Source of the DNA: Halapricum desulfuricans
Lineage (GTDB): Archaea > Halobacteriota > Halobacteria > Halobacteriales > Haloarculaceae
Length of the DNA stretch: 64,000 bases
Direction of reading: 5' to 3'
Assembly: GCF_017094525.1 (NCBI RefSeq)
Contig: NZ_CP064788.1
Coordinates: 2,775,030-2,839,029 of the forward strand
Below are positions 1 to 7,768 of this stretch, piece after piece. Under the pieces are notes generated by a model. The model did not search any database and was not told the origin of the DNA. It saw only the letters and a program-made list of their open reading frames with translations. The translations under genes and the position numbers were made by a program. The number at the start of each line of letters is the position of its first letter. The stretch's first letter is position 1.

Positions 1-202
1 GCAGTCGCGGTTCGAGCGCGAACGTGGCGTCGTCGTCCGGCTGGAACTTCACGACCACCTCGTAGGTCTCCCCGCGGTGCCGGAGTGAGACGATATATAC
101 GTCGCTCTGTCCCCCGCTCGTCGGCTGCTCGTAGGTGAACTCTTCGTAGTCCGGGCCTGACTCCTCGAGCACAGCCTCAATATCTGCAGCGGGAGCGGAC
201 AC
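1..202 (-). CDS. Hypothetical protein, N-terminal part only
   Basis: The reverse strand carries an open frame from a GTG at 200-202 to the window edge, giving about 67 residues of an acidic protein that begins VSAPAADIEAVLEESG. The longer reading through an ATG near 240 is in another frame and stops early, so GTG is the only sensible start. The visible part mixes acidic helix and probable beta strands (VYIVSLRHRGETYEVVVKF). I do not recognise the family. It is divergent from rpl40e, with about 155 bp between the two starts. Confidence 0.55.
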   Translation of the reverse strand, partial: MSAPAADIEAVLEESGPDYEEFTYEQPTSGGQSDVYIVSLRHRGETYEVVVKFQPDDDATFALEPRL

Positions 203-321
203 ACCAGTACGTATGCGGACCCCCCAAGTGAATTTTACCCATGGTGGCACGGTATATCAGTGACCTTACACCACACGTTTGTCCGCGAACGGGGCGCGAA
301 CGAGCGTGGCTGGAGGAAGCA

Positions 322-331
322 ACCTTTAAAC
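322..331 (+). promoter_or_regulatory. TATA-like box of rpl40e
   Basis: The A/T block CTTTAAA lies about 28 bp before the ATG at 358, the usual distance for a haloarchaeal promoter making a leaderless mRNA. No Shine-Dalgarno sequence at convincing spacing precedes the ATG, which fits leaderless translation. Confidence 0.5.
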
Positions 332-357
332 GCGCAGGTGAAGAAGGCTGAGTCACC

Positions 358-507
358 ATGGCCAGTTTCGACAAAGCTGAGGGACGGATTCTCGACAAAC
401 AGATCTGCATGCGCTGTAACGCCCGCAACCCAGAGCGCGCTGACCGCTGTCGCAAGTGCGGCTACAAGAACCTCCGACCGAAGGCCAAAGAACCCCGAAC
501 GGCCTGA
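358..507 (+). CDS. rpl40e: Large ribosomal subunit protein L40e
   Basis: A 49-residue basic protein beginning [20 protein letters not shown], a zinc-ribbon component of the archaeal large ribosomal subunit. Two CxxC pairs (CMRC, then CRKC about 13 residues later) form the zinc site, and the tail [13 protein letters not shown] is the typical basic RNA-binding end. Length matches the archaeal family. The gene is monocistronic: a TATA-like box lies about 28 bp upstream and a hairpin repeat begins two bases after the TGA. Confidence 0.93.
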   Translation: MASFDKAEGRILDKQICMRCNARNPERADRCRKCGYKNLRPKAKEPRTA

Positions 508-508
508 C

Positions 509-584
509 AGTGACCGCTGTATCGATGTACCGGTGCGACTGCACGACTTCGTGCGGTTGATCCGGTAAATCGGGACAGTAACCA
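509..584. repeat. Inverted-repeat 3'-end element, copy A
   Basis: A roughly 75-bp element of two imperfect 24-bp inverted arms (17 of 24 positions) around an inner hairpin with arms GCACGA and TCGTGC. The right arm contains CCGGTAAATCG, shared with the copies at 18479-18560 and 30257-30325 and the single arm at 15635-15659. It starts two bases after the rpl40e stop. The rest of the interval up to 760 shows no convincing gene. Confidence 0.6.
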
Positions 585-761
585 CGATGAGCTTCTCGAC
601 GGCGATACTGCCGTCGCGGAGACGTGTAGTGATTGTTGATACTGCCGGGTATGCGTTCGGTGAGAGATTCGCCACACAGTAGCGGCTGCTCTCTCGAACC
701 CGTAGGCGCGTCGAATACTTTTATTTCGGTACGAAAGAAATATCAGTGATACGAGAGCGAT

Positions 762-815
762 ATGAGTAGCCCGCGGGATCCCCGCTCCGTCCGGGGCAGG
801 CCGGTCCGACAGTGA
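762..815 (+). other. Short upstream reading frame before the ATPase remnant
   Basis: ATG at 762 opens a 17-codon frame ending in a TGA at 813-815 that overlaps the GTG start at 812 (GTGA). It could be a leader peptide coupling translation of the next gene, or the frameshifted original N-terminus. An A/T-rich stretch at about 718-727 is a possible promoter. No homology is recognised. Confidence 0.25.
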
Positions 816-1762
816 TAGTGACACGAGACAGCGACATCGAGACGCCGTGGTCGCTGTCCGCGAGCGACGTGCTCGAGCGGCTCGACGTCTCGCCCGAGGG
901 GCTCTCCGAGGAGGCCGTCGAGGGCAGGCGGGCGCAGTTCGGCTCGAACGAGTTGCGCGAGGCTGAACGAAAGCACTGGACTGTCGTCCTGGCCGACCAG
1001 TTCGAGAGCTTCATCGTGCTGCTGCTCGCTGTCGCCGGGGTCGCGGCGTTCCTCCTGGGTGACGTCGTCGAGAGCGTCGCGATCTTCGCCGTCCTGGGCA
1101 TCAACGGTGCCATCGGTTTCGTCACCGAGATGCGCGCGATCGGCTCGATCGAGAGCCTGCAGGAACTCGCGGAGATTCACACTCGCGTCCGTCAAGCCGG
1201 AGAGCAGAGAACGGTGCCGGCCGACGAGCTCGTTCCGGGTGACGTCGTGGTGCTACAGGCCGGTGATTTCGTCCCTGCCGACCTGCGGATGGACCCCGAC
1301 GAACCGATCATGACCCGGACGAACTGGACGGAGCTGGGCTTCTACGGGGTGGTGATCGCGGCCGCCACGGTCGGCGCGTTCGTGATCGGCGGCCGCATCT
1401 CCGGCGGGATGGCGACCGACGAGGCCGTCACGATCTCGTTTCTCACGCTCGCGTTCGCCCAGCTCTGGCACGTCTTCGACGTCCGGGAAGTCACCTCCGG
1501 GATCGTGCGAAACGAGGTCACCGAGAACCCGTACGTCTGGGGGGCGCTGGGGCTGTCGACGCTGATCCTCGTCGGAGCGGTCTACCTGCCCGGGATCTCG
1601 CTGGCGCTGGGCACCGCCCCGATCGGCGTCGACGCGTGGTCGGTCGTGCTTGGGATGAGTCTGCTTCCCCTCCTTGTCGGCCAGCTCGAGCGTGAGGCGC
1701 GGCGACGGTTCGGCGCGAGCAACGCGGAGGCGGGTGAAGGCGCGCGCTCACCGAAGCCGTGA
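812..1762 (+). CDS. Internally deleted P-type cation ATPase (catalytic core missing)
   Basis: A 316-residue frame joins the two ends of a P2-type cation ATPase. Residues 10-60 are the cation-transporter N-terminal domain (PWSLSASDVLERLDVSPEG), about 65-105 the first two membrane helices, and about 110-166 the start of the actuator domain, ending at GDFVPADLR. The next residues, MDPDEPIMTR, belong after helix 6 of a full pump and lead into a four-helix C-terminal membrane domain. The A-domain TGES motif, the DKTG phosphorylation site and the whole nucleotide-binding domain are absent, so about 500 residues have been lost in frame. It cannot hydrolyse ATP by the family mechanism. It may be a decaying gene or a repurposed membrane protein. 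The GTG at 812 is the longest start; a second GTG lies at 818. Confidence 0.75.
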   Translation: MIVTRDSDIETPWSLSASDVLERLDVSPEGLSEEAVEGRRAQFGSNELREAERKHWTVVLADQFESFIVLLLAVAGVAAFLLGDVVESVAIFAVLGINGAIGFVTEMRAIGSIESLQELAEIHTRVRQAGEQRTVPADELVPGDVVVLQAGDFVPADLRMDPDEPIMTRTNWTELGFYGVVIAAATVGAFVIGGRISGGMATDEAVTISFLTLAFAQLWHVFDVREVTSGIVRNEVTENPYVWGALGLSTLILVGAVYLPGISLALGTAPIGVDAWSVVLGMSLLPLLVGQLEREARRRFGASNAEAGEGARSPKP

Positions 1763-1763
1763 G

Positions 1764-1784
1764 GCGCGGGACCGGATTCGAACC
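1764..1784 (-). repeat. tRNA 3'-end fragment 1
   Basis: Read on the minus strand this is a T-loop half (GGTTCGAATCC) followed by a CCCGCGC acceptor end, the same 3' terminus as the fragments at 1884 and 1983. It begins two bases after the ATPase stop and is followed by TTCGCTCGATCGCTGCG-like sequence. There is no anticodon arm. Confidence 0.55.
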
Positions 1785-1883
1785 TCGTCGAGACGGTCGG
1801 TCTCGCTTCGCTCGATCGCTGCGACTCGTCCGGCTCGGATCCTCATTTGCGTAGACACGACTCTCACGTTCGTTTGAGCCGGT

Positions 1884-1908
1884 ATGCGCGGGACCGGATT
1901 TGAACCGG
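1884..1908 (-). repeat. tRNA 3'-end fragment 2
   Basis: A second copy of the T-loop plus acceptor 3' strand (CCGGTTCAAATCCGG, then TCCCGCGCA on the minus strand), about 120 bp from fragment 1 and 100 bp from fragment 3. The spacers share TTCGCTC-rich sequence, suggesting serial duplication of one attachment site. Confidence 0.6.
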
Positions 1909-1982
1909 AGCCACTTCGCTCCCTTCGATCGCTCGTGGCAGGGCTCAAACCGGTCCTGCTCTTCGCTCACTTCGTTCGCTCA

Positions 1983-2040
1983 TGCGCGGGACCGGATTTG
2001 AACCGGCGGACCCCTACGGGACAGCGTCCTAAGCGCTGCA
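1983..2040 (-). pseudogene. 3' half of tRNA-Leu(UAG)
   Basis: The minus strand carries a tRNA-Leu from the anticodon stem to the discriminator: stem CAGCG / CGCTG around loop CTTAGGA (anticodon UAG), a long class II variable arm (TCCCGTAGGGGT), T arm GGTTCAAATCC and acceptor CCCGCGC. Upstream (above 2040) neither the D arm nor the matching GCGCGGG acceptor strand is present within 90 bases, so the 5' half is missing. Such 3' halves are what tRNA-targeting integrases leave as the distal attachment site. From its orientation, the former element would have extended to higher coordinates. The rest of 1763-2210 holds only the fragments and AT-rich spacer. Confidence 0.65.
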
Positions 2041-2210
2041 GTAGGGCCAACTCCAATTCCGGTGTATCTCACCGATTTCCTGCCTGACAATCCTGATTTG
2101 AGCCTATAACATTATAAAACCACCCACCCCACAGGGCCAAACGCTGTTGTCGTTTGGAGAATTGAGTCGGGTACATTGATAACATTGGCCTGAACAGTTT
2201 GTAGACAATT

Positions 2211-3194
2211 ATGGAACAGGAAGCGGTGAGAGCGTACGTTGAACACGCTCAATCTACTATTGAGAGTTCACCACAGATGGGGGAAGCAACCACAAAGGCG
2301 GCTGTTCTACAGGACTTTCTTGAACTTCTCGAATGGGAAATTCCCACGAACACAGAACTTGAGTACTCAGTCAAAGCGTTTGGCCGGACGTTCAAGGTGG
2401 ACTATTCTTTGGTGTTAGAGGGCACGCCGGTAGCGTTTCTTGAGGCGAAGGGCGTTGATACACCGCTTACGGATGAGCATAGAGAACAGATTCAAGAGTA
2501 TATGAAGAGCGAAGACGTGAACTTGGGGATTCTAACCAATGGTAAGGAATATGCGTTCTTCAGGCGGCAGGTAATCGATTCCAAGGTCAATGTGAATACA
2601 CTCGCTGAAACTACGCTTCAGAATTTACCCAACAGAATCAGTATTCTCCGAGCGTTCACGAAAGAGGCGATTCAGAACGAAGAATGGATAGATATTTTCA
2701 ATCGAATTGAGGAGTTGGAAGACGCCAAATCTCAACTTGAAAGGAATAAGGGGCGATTTGCGGCCCGAATTTCGGAGAATATGGCTGATTGGGTGTCTGA
2801 TGGCATATCTTCTCCGGCTGAGACTCAAGCCAAGGAGATGATTGACAGACTGATTCAGGATATTGAAACGGAGATAGTTTCAGATGGTTCTGTTTCTACA
2901 GATGAAGAGGAAGAAGTATCCTCACCTGAGGTTGAGGATGTTCAGAACGCGACCGGCAAGTACGTCATCAAAATAATGAACGGTGATACTGCTATTGCCA
3001 CCCTTGCGGATAACAACCAAAGCGATGCAATGGCAGAAGCAACAAACTACCTCACTCGGCTCTGCACGTTTATATACAACCCTCAGAGCCCCCTGAATGG
3101 AGGAAGAGATGGTCGATTTCTTCCATCAACCCATCGAGATCCCGCTCTGGCTGCTCGCGCACCCACGAAAACATGTTGTAGATTGCCTCTTTGA
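2211..3194 (+). pseudogene. HsdR-like restriction nuclease, C-terminus cut off by an IS
   Basis: The first 281 codons encode a protein like the N-terminal nuclease domain of type I restriction R subunits (HSDR_N_2). It has a helical start, then FGRTFKVDYSLVLEG and VAFLEAKGVD, which supply the Asp and Glu-x-Lys of a PD-(D/E)XK nuclease, followed by a coiled helical region and an acidic linker (about 225-250). From 3055 the frame enters the left end of the insertion sequence, so the last 46 codons are IS sequence. Base composition is clearly AT-richer than the neighbours, pointing to horizontal origin. No helicase motor or methylase partner is present. It could originally have been a small stand-alone nuclease. 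Confidence 0.65.
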
Positions 3195-4345
3195 GACCGT
3201 GTTCAAGCTGGGCTCGGAGCGACGAGGCTTTCGAGACGAGTCGCTCCGAGACGCTCGACGGAGAACCAAGCCGAAGCAGACTGTAGGTGAGCATCTGAAG
3301 GTGCCAGTGACGACTGGCACCATCAGAATCACGCACCTCGCAGCCTCCAAGGCCAAGATCCTCTTTCGAGTCCTCGAAGAATGTCTCAATTCGCCACCGC
3401 TTGGAGTAGCTTCGAATGATATGGGCTGATGGAGCGTCAATCTTGTTCGTCGCAAGATACTTGACCGGATTCTCTTCGTCCTCGTCAACTTCTTTCTCGG
3501 TGATTACTAGCCGTACCTCACCCAATTTTGATACAGGCAGCGTTTTCGTCCAGATGTTGTAGACCTCATCGTCAATCTCCCGTTCTTCAGTGTCGATGCT
3601 CTCTGCGAGCGCATCGACCCGCTTCTCTTCGCCATCAAATGTGACCTGTCGATTGCTCCGGAGAGGTCCAATCCAGTCCTTTCGGTGGGACTCGACATGC
3701 TTGATCAGCTCAGAACCGTGAGCGAACCACGAATCGAAGAGATAGGTGGCCGCAGGCACACCTATCTCTTCTTCGAGTTCTGTGATTATCTCCTGTGCAA
3801 GCTCGTACTTTGTCGCTTCTACGTCCTCCTCGTCGTCATCAGCTTTCTCGTACTGGCGAAATGCTAGTGGATAGGACGTTTTGTGGTCAGTATAGAACGC
3901 ATAGACGAGATTTTGTCCCCAGACAGGCTTGCCTTCGCTGTGATCATAGAACGATCCAGCACCGGGAAGTTCCTTCCCGGTTCGCTGGAGCACTGAATCG
4001 TCGATGACAATGTAGCCGTCCTTCGACCACCGCGTCTCACCGTGATTTTGCAGTTCCTCTAACCGTTCGTGATTAAGTTTGTCTTCGTCCCAGTTGTACT
4101 CGGTGATGAACTTGTTGAGTGCCCGGTCGCTTCCGGCCGGAAGGACTTCTCGTGCAATCCCGGTGACGGTCTTGCTGCTGGCCGCAGCAAGACCTGTCAC
4201 GTACGTTTTGGCATGCTGAGTCTGATGATACGATAGCGAGTCGAACTCATCCAACGGGTCAGTACACGAGAGGAAGTCTGTGATCGGCAGCATCAGCTGT
4301 CAACGCCATCTATATCGCGGCCTTACTTAAACGTGCAGAGCCGAG
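3055..4345 (-). mobile_element. IS4-type insertion sequence with 18-bp terminal inverted repeats
   Basis: A 1291-bp element bounded by perfect 18-bp inverted repeats at 3055-3072 and 4328-4345 (outer sequence CTCGGCTCTGCACG) and holding one transposase gene. The transposase stop lies inside the left repeat. The bases outside the two ends do not match (ACCTCA versus GACCTA), so no target duplication is visible. This suggests that adjacent DNA was deleted or recombined after insertion. The right end is 3 bp from the stop of the neighbouring histidine kinase. Confidence 0.8.
3070..4293 (-). CDS. IS4-type DDE transposase
   Basis: A 407-residue DDE transposase. Recognisable pieces are GYIVIDDSVLQRTGK (first Asp, about residue 97), ATYLFDSWFAHG (second Asp, about 190) and YSKRWRIETFFEDSKE near residue 315, which fits the Y-R-E-K signature of IS4-group enzymes. 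The gene is full length and uninterrupted, so the element may still be active. Group assignment within the haloarchaeal ISH families (ISH8-like or ISH3-like) is not possible by eye. Confidence 0.85.
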   Translation of the reverse strand: MLPITDFLSCTDPLDEFDSLSYHQTQHAKTYVTGLAAASSKTVTGIAREVLPAGSDRALNKFITEYNWDEDKLNHERLEELQNHGETRWSKDGYIVIDDSVLQRTGKELPGAGSFYDHSEGKPVWGQNLVYAFYTDHKTSYPLAFRQYEKADDDEEDVEATKYELAQEIITELEEEIGVPAATYLFDSWFAHGSELIKHVESHRKDWIGPLRSNRQVTFDGEEKRVDALAESIDTEEREIDDEVYNIWTKTLPVSKLGEVRLVITEKEVDEDEENPVKYLATNKIDAPSAHIIRSYSKRWRIETFFEDSKEDLGLGGCEVRDSDGASRHWHLQMLTYSLLRLGSPSSVSERLVSKASSLRAQLEHGLKEAIYNMFSWVREQPERDLDGLMEEIDHLFLHSGGSEGCI

Positions 4346-4348
4346 GAC

Positions 4349-5431
4349 CTAGGACAGCAGCTCGACCGTCTCCTGCGACGCACTGGCGGCCGCAGTCGTC
4401 GCCGTCGACTCGACGCGGGGGAGTTCGATCTCGAAGGCAGCCCCGCCGATATCGCTGTCTTCGACGGTGATCGACCCGCCGTAGCGGTCGACGAGCATGT
4501 CGACGATATACAGTCCGATGCCCGACCCGTCGCTATCAGGGCCGAGTTCGCCGCGCTCGAACAGCGTCTCGCGTTCCGCTTGCGGGACCCCGGGCCCGTC
4601 GTCCGCGACGCGGATCGACACCGTCTCCGTGTCGGCTTCGACGGTCACGACGACACGCGGGTCGTCACCGTCGTTGTGTGCGACGGCGTTCGACAGGAGG
4701 TTGTGCACCACCGACGCGAGCAACTCGTCAGCCCGGACGGCGACGTCCGGGACCGACTCGAGCAACACCGTCACGCCCGGATGGCGCTCCCGGAAGTTCT
4801 CGACCTGCGTGCGAACGACCTGTCGGACCGCGACCGGCCGGAGGTCTGCGCCGTCGTCTTCCATCGCGGAGACGAACGTCCGGAGACGCTCGGTGAGGTC
4901 CATCGCCTCGCTCGTGGTCCGCTGGAGGCGCTCGAGGGCGTCCTGTCCGTCGGGATCGACGTGTCGTTCGAGGATATCCGCCGTGCCCGCGATGACCTGC
5001 AGGTCGTTGCCGACGTCGTGGCGGACGATCCGGTTGACAAGCGCCAGTTTCTCGCGCTCGTCGGCCAACCGCTCGCGCTCGCGTTCGCTGGCGACTGCCA
5101 GCCGCCGCGCGTCGTACCACCCGACGATCAGTCCGCCGAGCCCACCGGTGGCCCCGTTCCCGGCGACGATAACCGTCGAATCGACGGCCACGACGCCGCT
5201 GGACGCCTCGAACAGGACCAGTGCGAACCCGGTCAACACCGAGACGCCGGTCCCGATCGCCCACCAGACCCCGACGTGGCCGCTCTGCTCGGCGGTCAAC
5301 TGACACTGCCAGATCAACAGTCCGACGACCGCGACGACCGCTGCGAGCGCAAGCGGGAACACGCCGCCAAAGAGCAGGCCGATCGACGAGGGAAACCCCT
5401 GGAGGATTCGAGCGGCCATGGTGGCCGACAA
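4349..5431 (-). CDS. Membrane sensor histidine kinase
   Basis: About 360 residues. At least three N-terminal membrane helices (roughly 16-42, 55-77, 82-105) lead to a coiled linker and an H-box NRIVRHDVGNDLQ with phospho-acceptor His138, then N-box HNLLSNAVAHND, G1 DDGPGVP and G2 GSGIGLYIV. It lacks PAS or receiver domains, so the membrane segments probably sense the signal. Start choice is open: TTG at 5429-5431 or ATG at 5417-5419 are available, but coding-like sequence (VRVLVGGAVTGTG) continues upstream to a stop near 5541 with only a CTG as start. The stop codon abuts the IS right end. Confidence 0.8.
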   Translation of the reverse strand: MSATMAARILQGFPSSIGLLFGGVFPLALAAVVAVVGLLIWQCQLTAEQSGHVGVWWAIGTGVSVLTGFALVLFEASSGVVAVDSTVIVAGNGATGGLGGLIVGWYDARRLAVASERERERLADEREKLALVNRIVRHDVGNDLQVIAGTADILERHVDPDGQDALERLQRTTSEAMDLTERLRTFVSAMEDDGADLRPVAVRQVVRTQVENFRERHPGVTVLLESVPDVAVRADELLASVVHNLLSNAVAHNDGDDPRVVVTVEADTETVSIRVADDGPGVPQAERETLFERGELGPDSDGSGIGLYIVDMLVDRYGGSITVEDSDIGGAAFEIELPRVESTATTAAASASQETVELLS

Positions 5432-5605
5432 CCCGACGCCGGTACCGGTAACTGCCCCGCCGACGAGAACGCGGACGGTCCGATCGGATCGACCGGCGAC
5501 CGCCCGGGCGACGATCGCATCGAGTGTCAGTTCCCCTCACAACTTGCCCGCCGTACGGATCGATCGTACCTAATCGTTCGGGTTCGCGGGAATCGAGGCC
5601 GTGGG

Positions 5606-6544
5606 CTATCCCTCATTCGGGAACGGGACGTCGATCGCCCGTCCGTCCTCGGCGACGAACGCGCGTTCGCCCTCGAATACCGCCCGAGCCTCGTCTTCGA
5701 GCTGTCCGCCCCGTCCCGCGTAGCGCGTCGAGATGTGTGTCAGCGCCAGCCGTTTCGCCCCGGCCCGGTTGGCCAGCTCTGCGGCCTGCTTCGCGGTCGT
5801 GTGACCGGTCTGTCCGGCCCGGTCGCGGTGGTCCTCGCCGAAGGTCGCATCGTGGATCAGCAGGTCCGCGTCGTCGGCGGCCTCGACCGTCGCGGCCGTC
5901 GGGCTCGTGTCGCCCGTGTAGACCACCCGCCGACCCGGGCGGGGCGGGCCGACGACTTCCTCGGGCCGGATCGTCCGGCCGTCGTGTTCGACCGGCTCGC
6001 CGGCGTGCAGTTTCGAGTACTTCGGTCCCGGCGGGATACCGAGTTCGTCTTCCGCCTTTTCGCGGTCGAACCGGCCCTTTCGGTCGCCCTCGATCAGGAC
6101 GTACCCGACCGACTTCGTGCGGTGGTCGGTCTCGAAGGCCTCGACGGTGTAGGCCTCGCGGTCCAGCACCGCGTCGCCGGGAGCGACCTGATGGATCCGG
6201 AGGGGATAGGTCGGCCGTTCGCCGGTCGCCTCGATCAGCTGTTCGAGGTGACTGCGGGTCCCGTGGGGCGCGTGAATCGCCAGCGGGTCGGTCCGATCGT
6301 TGAAGTCCAGCGTCTGCAACAGCCCGGGGATTCCGAGGACGTGATCGCCGTGCAGGTGCGTGACGAAGATGTGCGAGACGTCGAACCCGGTCGAGAAGCG
6401 CATCATCTGGCGCTGGGTCCCCTCGCCGCAGTCGAACAGGAACCGCTCGCCCTCCCTGCGCAACAGCACAGCCGAGGGGTTGCGCTCGGTCGTCGGCACG
6501 GCCCCGCTGGTCCCCAGGAACGTCACGCGCATCTCGTCGGCCAC
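5606..6544 (-). CDS. rnz: Ribonuclease Z (tRNA 3' endonuclease)
   Basis: A 312-residue metallo-beta-lactamase fold enzyme that cleaves the 3' trailer of tRNA precursors. Motif II HLHGDHVLG (about residues 63-71) supplies the zinc ligands. Further ligands lie in VVYTGDTSPT, LLIHDATFGEDH and ALTHISTRYAG. MRVTFLGTSGAVPTTERN is the usual start, so either ATG (6544 or 6532) would do. Length is normal for the short tRNase Z form. The gene is divergent from the TrkA gene. Confidence 0.93.
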   Translation of the reverse strand: MADEMRVTFLGTSGAVPTTERNPSAVLLRREGERFLFDCGEGTQRQMMRFSTGFDVSHIFVTHLHGDHVLGIPGLLQTLDFNDRTDPLAIHAPHGTRSHLEQLIEATGERPTYPLRIHQVAPGDAVLDREAYTVEAFETDHRTKSVGYVLIEGDRKGRFDREKAEDELGIPPGPKYSKLHAGEPVEHDGRTIRPEEVVGPPRPGRRVVYTGDTSPTAATVEAADDADLLIHDATFGEDHRDRAGQTGHTTAKQAAELANRAGAKRLALTHISTRYAGRGGQLEDEARAVFEGERAFVAEDGRAIDVPFPNEG

Positions 6545-6615
6545 TCACAGGTCCGCGAGTAAACCCCCTTCGGATCGCCGCAGTGTTTTTACCTGTGGTT
6601 GTGTATGACACACGC

Positions 6616-7269
6616 ATGAAGTTCGTCATCGTCGGCTTCGGCCGGGTGGGCATCCGCACCGCGCGGATTCTCAGCAGCGAGAACCACGAGGTCACAGTCA
6701 TCGACAGCGACCCGGAAAAAGTCGAGCGTGCCAGCGAGGAGGGGTTCACCGCACTGCAGGGCAGCGGCGACGACGAGTCGCTGCTAGAGGAGGCGGGCAT
6801 CGAGACGGCCGACGCGATCGCGGCGCTGACCGACGACCTCAACGTCAACTTCTCGGCGTGCATGATCGGCAAACATCACGGCGCGCGCACAGTCATGCGG
6901 ATCGACGCGGACTACCGCGAGGAGATCTACGAGGCCTACGCCAGCGAGGTCGACGAGGTCGTCTATCCCGAGCGACTGGGCGCGGCCGGTGCCAAGACGG
7001 CCCTGCTCGGCGGTGACTTCAACGTGCTGGCGGACCTGACCGAGCGACTGTCGGTCGCGACCATCGACGTTCCGGACGGCGCGGACGTGGTCAGCAAGCG
7101 CGTCGTCGAGGTCGAGTTGCCCGGCGACGCGCGCATCTACGCGCACGGACGACGGAACGAACCGATGTCGATCCCGCTGCCCGACACGACGATCGAGGCT
7201 GGCGACACTGTCGCGGTCACCACCGATCCGGACTCGCTCGAGGCCATCAGGGCGACGCTGGGCGCGTGA
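6616..7269 (+). CDS. TrkA-family NAD-binding regulatory protein
   Basis: A 217-residue cytoplasmic RCK protein. The start MKFVIVGFGRVGIRTARIL is the GxGxxG nucleotide-binding loop of TrkA-N (1-120), and residues 135-217 form a TrkA-C ligand domain (VSKRVVEVELPGDARIYAHGR). Such proteins gate Trk/Ktr potassium transporters, but no transporter gene is adjacent. The ATG at 6616 directly precedes the Rossmann strand. A T-rich stretch at 6591-6597 is a plausible TATA element for a leaderless mRNA. Confidence 0.85.
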   Translation: MKFVIVGFGRVGIRTARILSSENHEVTVIDSDPEKVERASEEGFTALQGSGDDESLLEEAGIETADAIAALTDDLNVNFSACMIGKHHGARTVMRIDADYREEIYEAYASEVDEVVYPERLGAAGAKTALLGGDFNVLADLTERLSVATIDVPDGADVVSKRVVEVELPGDARIYAHGRRNEPMSIPLPDTTIEAGDTVAVTTDPDSLEAIRATLGA

Positions 7270-7545
7270 ACAGAAAGGGAAACGAGAGGGGTGGTAGTGG
7301 GTGCCCGGGCGCGCGATGAGGATGGGAGGCATACCGAAGCCGTTGTGCGCGCCCATGCGGCCGGTGTGTTCGCTCGCCCATAAATTCACGTCAGACGAGC
7401 GCAAGACCCCCGGCCAGCGGCCCGATATCTCGTTTCTCGGATGGTTTCGATCGGGAGATTGTTCCGTACCCCAACGATTATGATCCCGCGCCGCGGAGTA
7501 TCTAGTACGTGTGTGGTGGTATCATCCATCACACTCGACCCACCC

Positions 7546-7692
7546 ATGACCACGGACAAACCGATGACCGACGCGGACGCGGACGGACGGTACGCCGCAA
7601 TCGAGACCGGCAGCGGCGAGACGGTGATCTACGACCGGGACAACCCGGACGCGTGGGTCCAGTCGGACTATGCCGTCGACATCGGGACTTGA
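7546..7692 (+). CDS. Small acidic haloarchaeal protein, DUF7331-like
   Basis: A 48-residue acidic protein beginning MTTDKPMTDADADGRYAAIE, with YAAIETGSGETVIYDRDNPDAWVQSDYAVDIGT as its core idea. It resembles the short DUF7331 proteins common in haloarchaea, function unknown. The ATG at 7546 is preferred because the protein family starts close to this point. The 276 bp between the TrkA stop and this gene contain no convincing gene. Confidence 0.6.
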   Translation: MTTDKPMTDADADGRYAAIETGSGETVIYDRDNPDAWVQSDYAVDIGT

Positions 7693-7738
7693 CATCCTCC
7701 ACACGACTGAAGTCCGGTAACGACGCTACACACGAAGG

Positions 7739-7746
7739 GTTTAAAT
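7739..7746 (+). promoter_or_regulatory. TATA-like box of the binding-protein gene
   Basis: GTTTAAAT is centred about 27 bp before the ATG at 7769. This matches a leaderless haloarchaeal promoter and supports ATG 7769 over the GTG at 7760. Confidence 0.45.
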
Positions 7747-7768
7747 CTTATTTACTCGAGTGTTGCTT

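Noticed and set aside
1983-2130. A complete tRNA-Leu gene, possibly with an intron
   Set aside because: No D arm or GCGCGGG acceptor strand appears within 90 bases upstream of the anticodon stem, and haloarchaeal introns lie after the anticodon, where the sequence is uninterrupted.
4497-6562. Very long plus-strand frames opposite the histidine kinase and RNase Z genes
   Set aside because: They are antisense shadows produced by high-GC codon use. Their composition is Arg/Asp/Gly/Pro biased with no domain, whereas the minus-strand frames carry clear motifs.
6784-7404. Minus-strand frame through the TrkA gene into the following gap (MGAHNGFGMPPILIARPG)
   Set aside because: Most of it is antisense to TrkA, and the short non-overlapping part has no recognisable motif or promoter.
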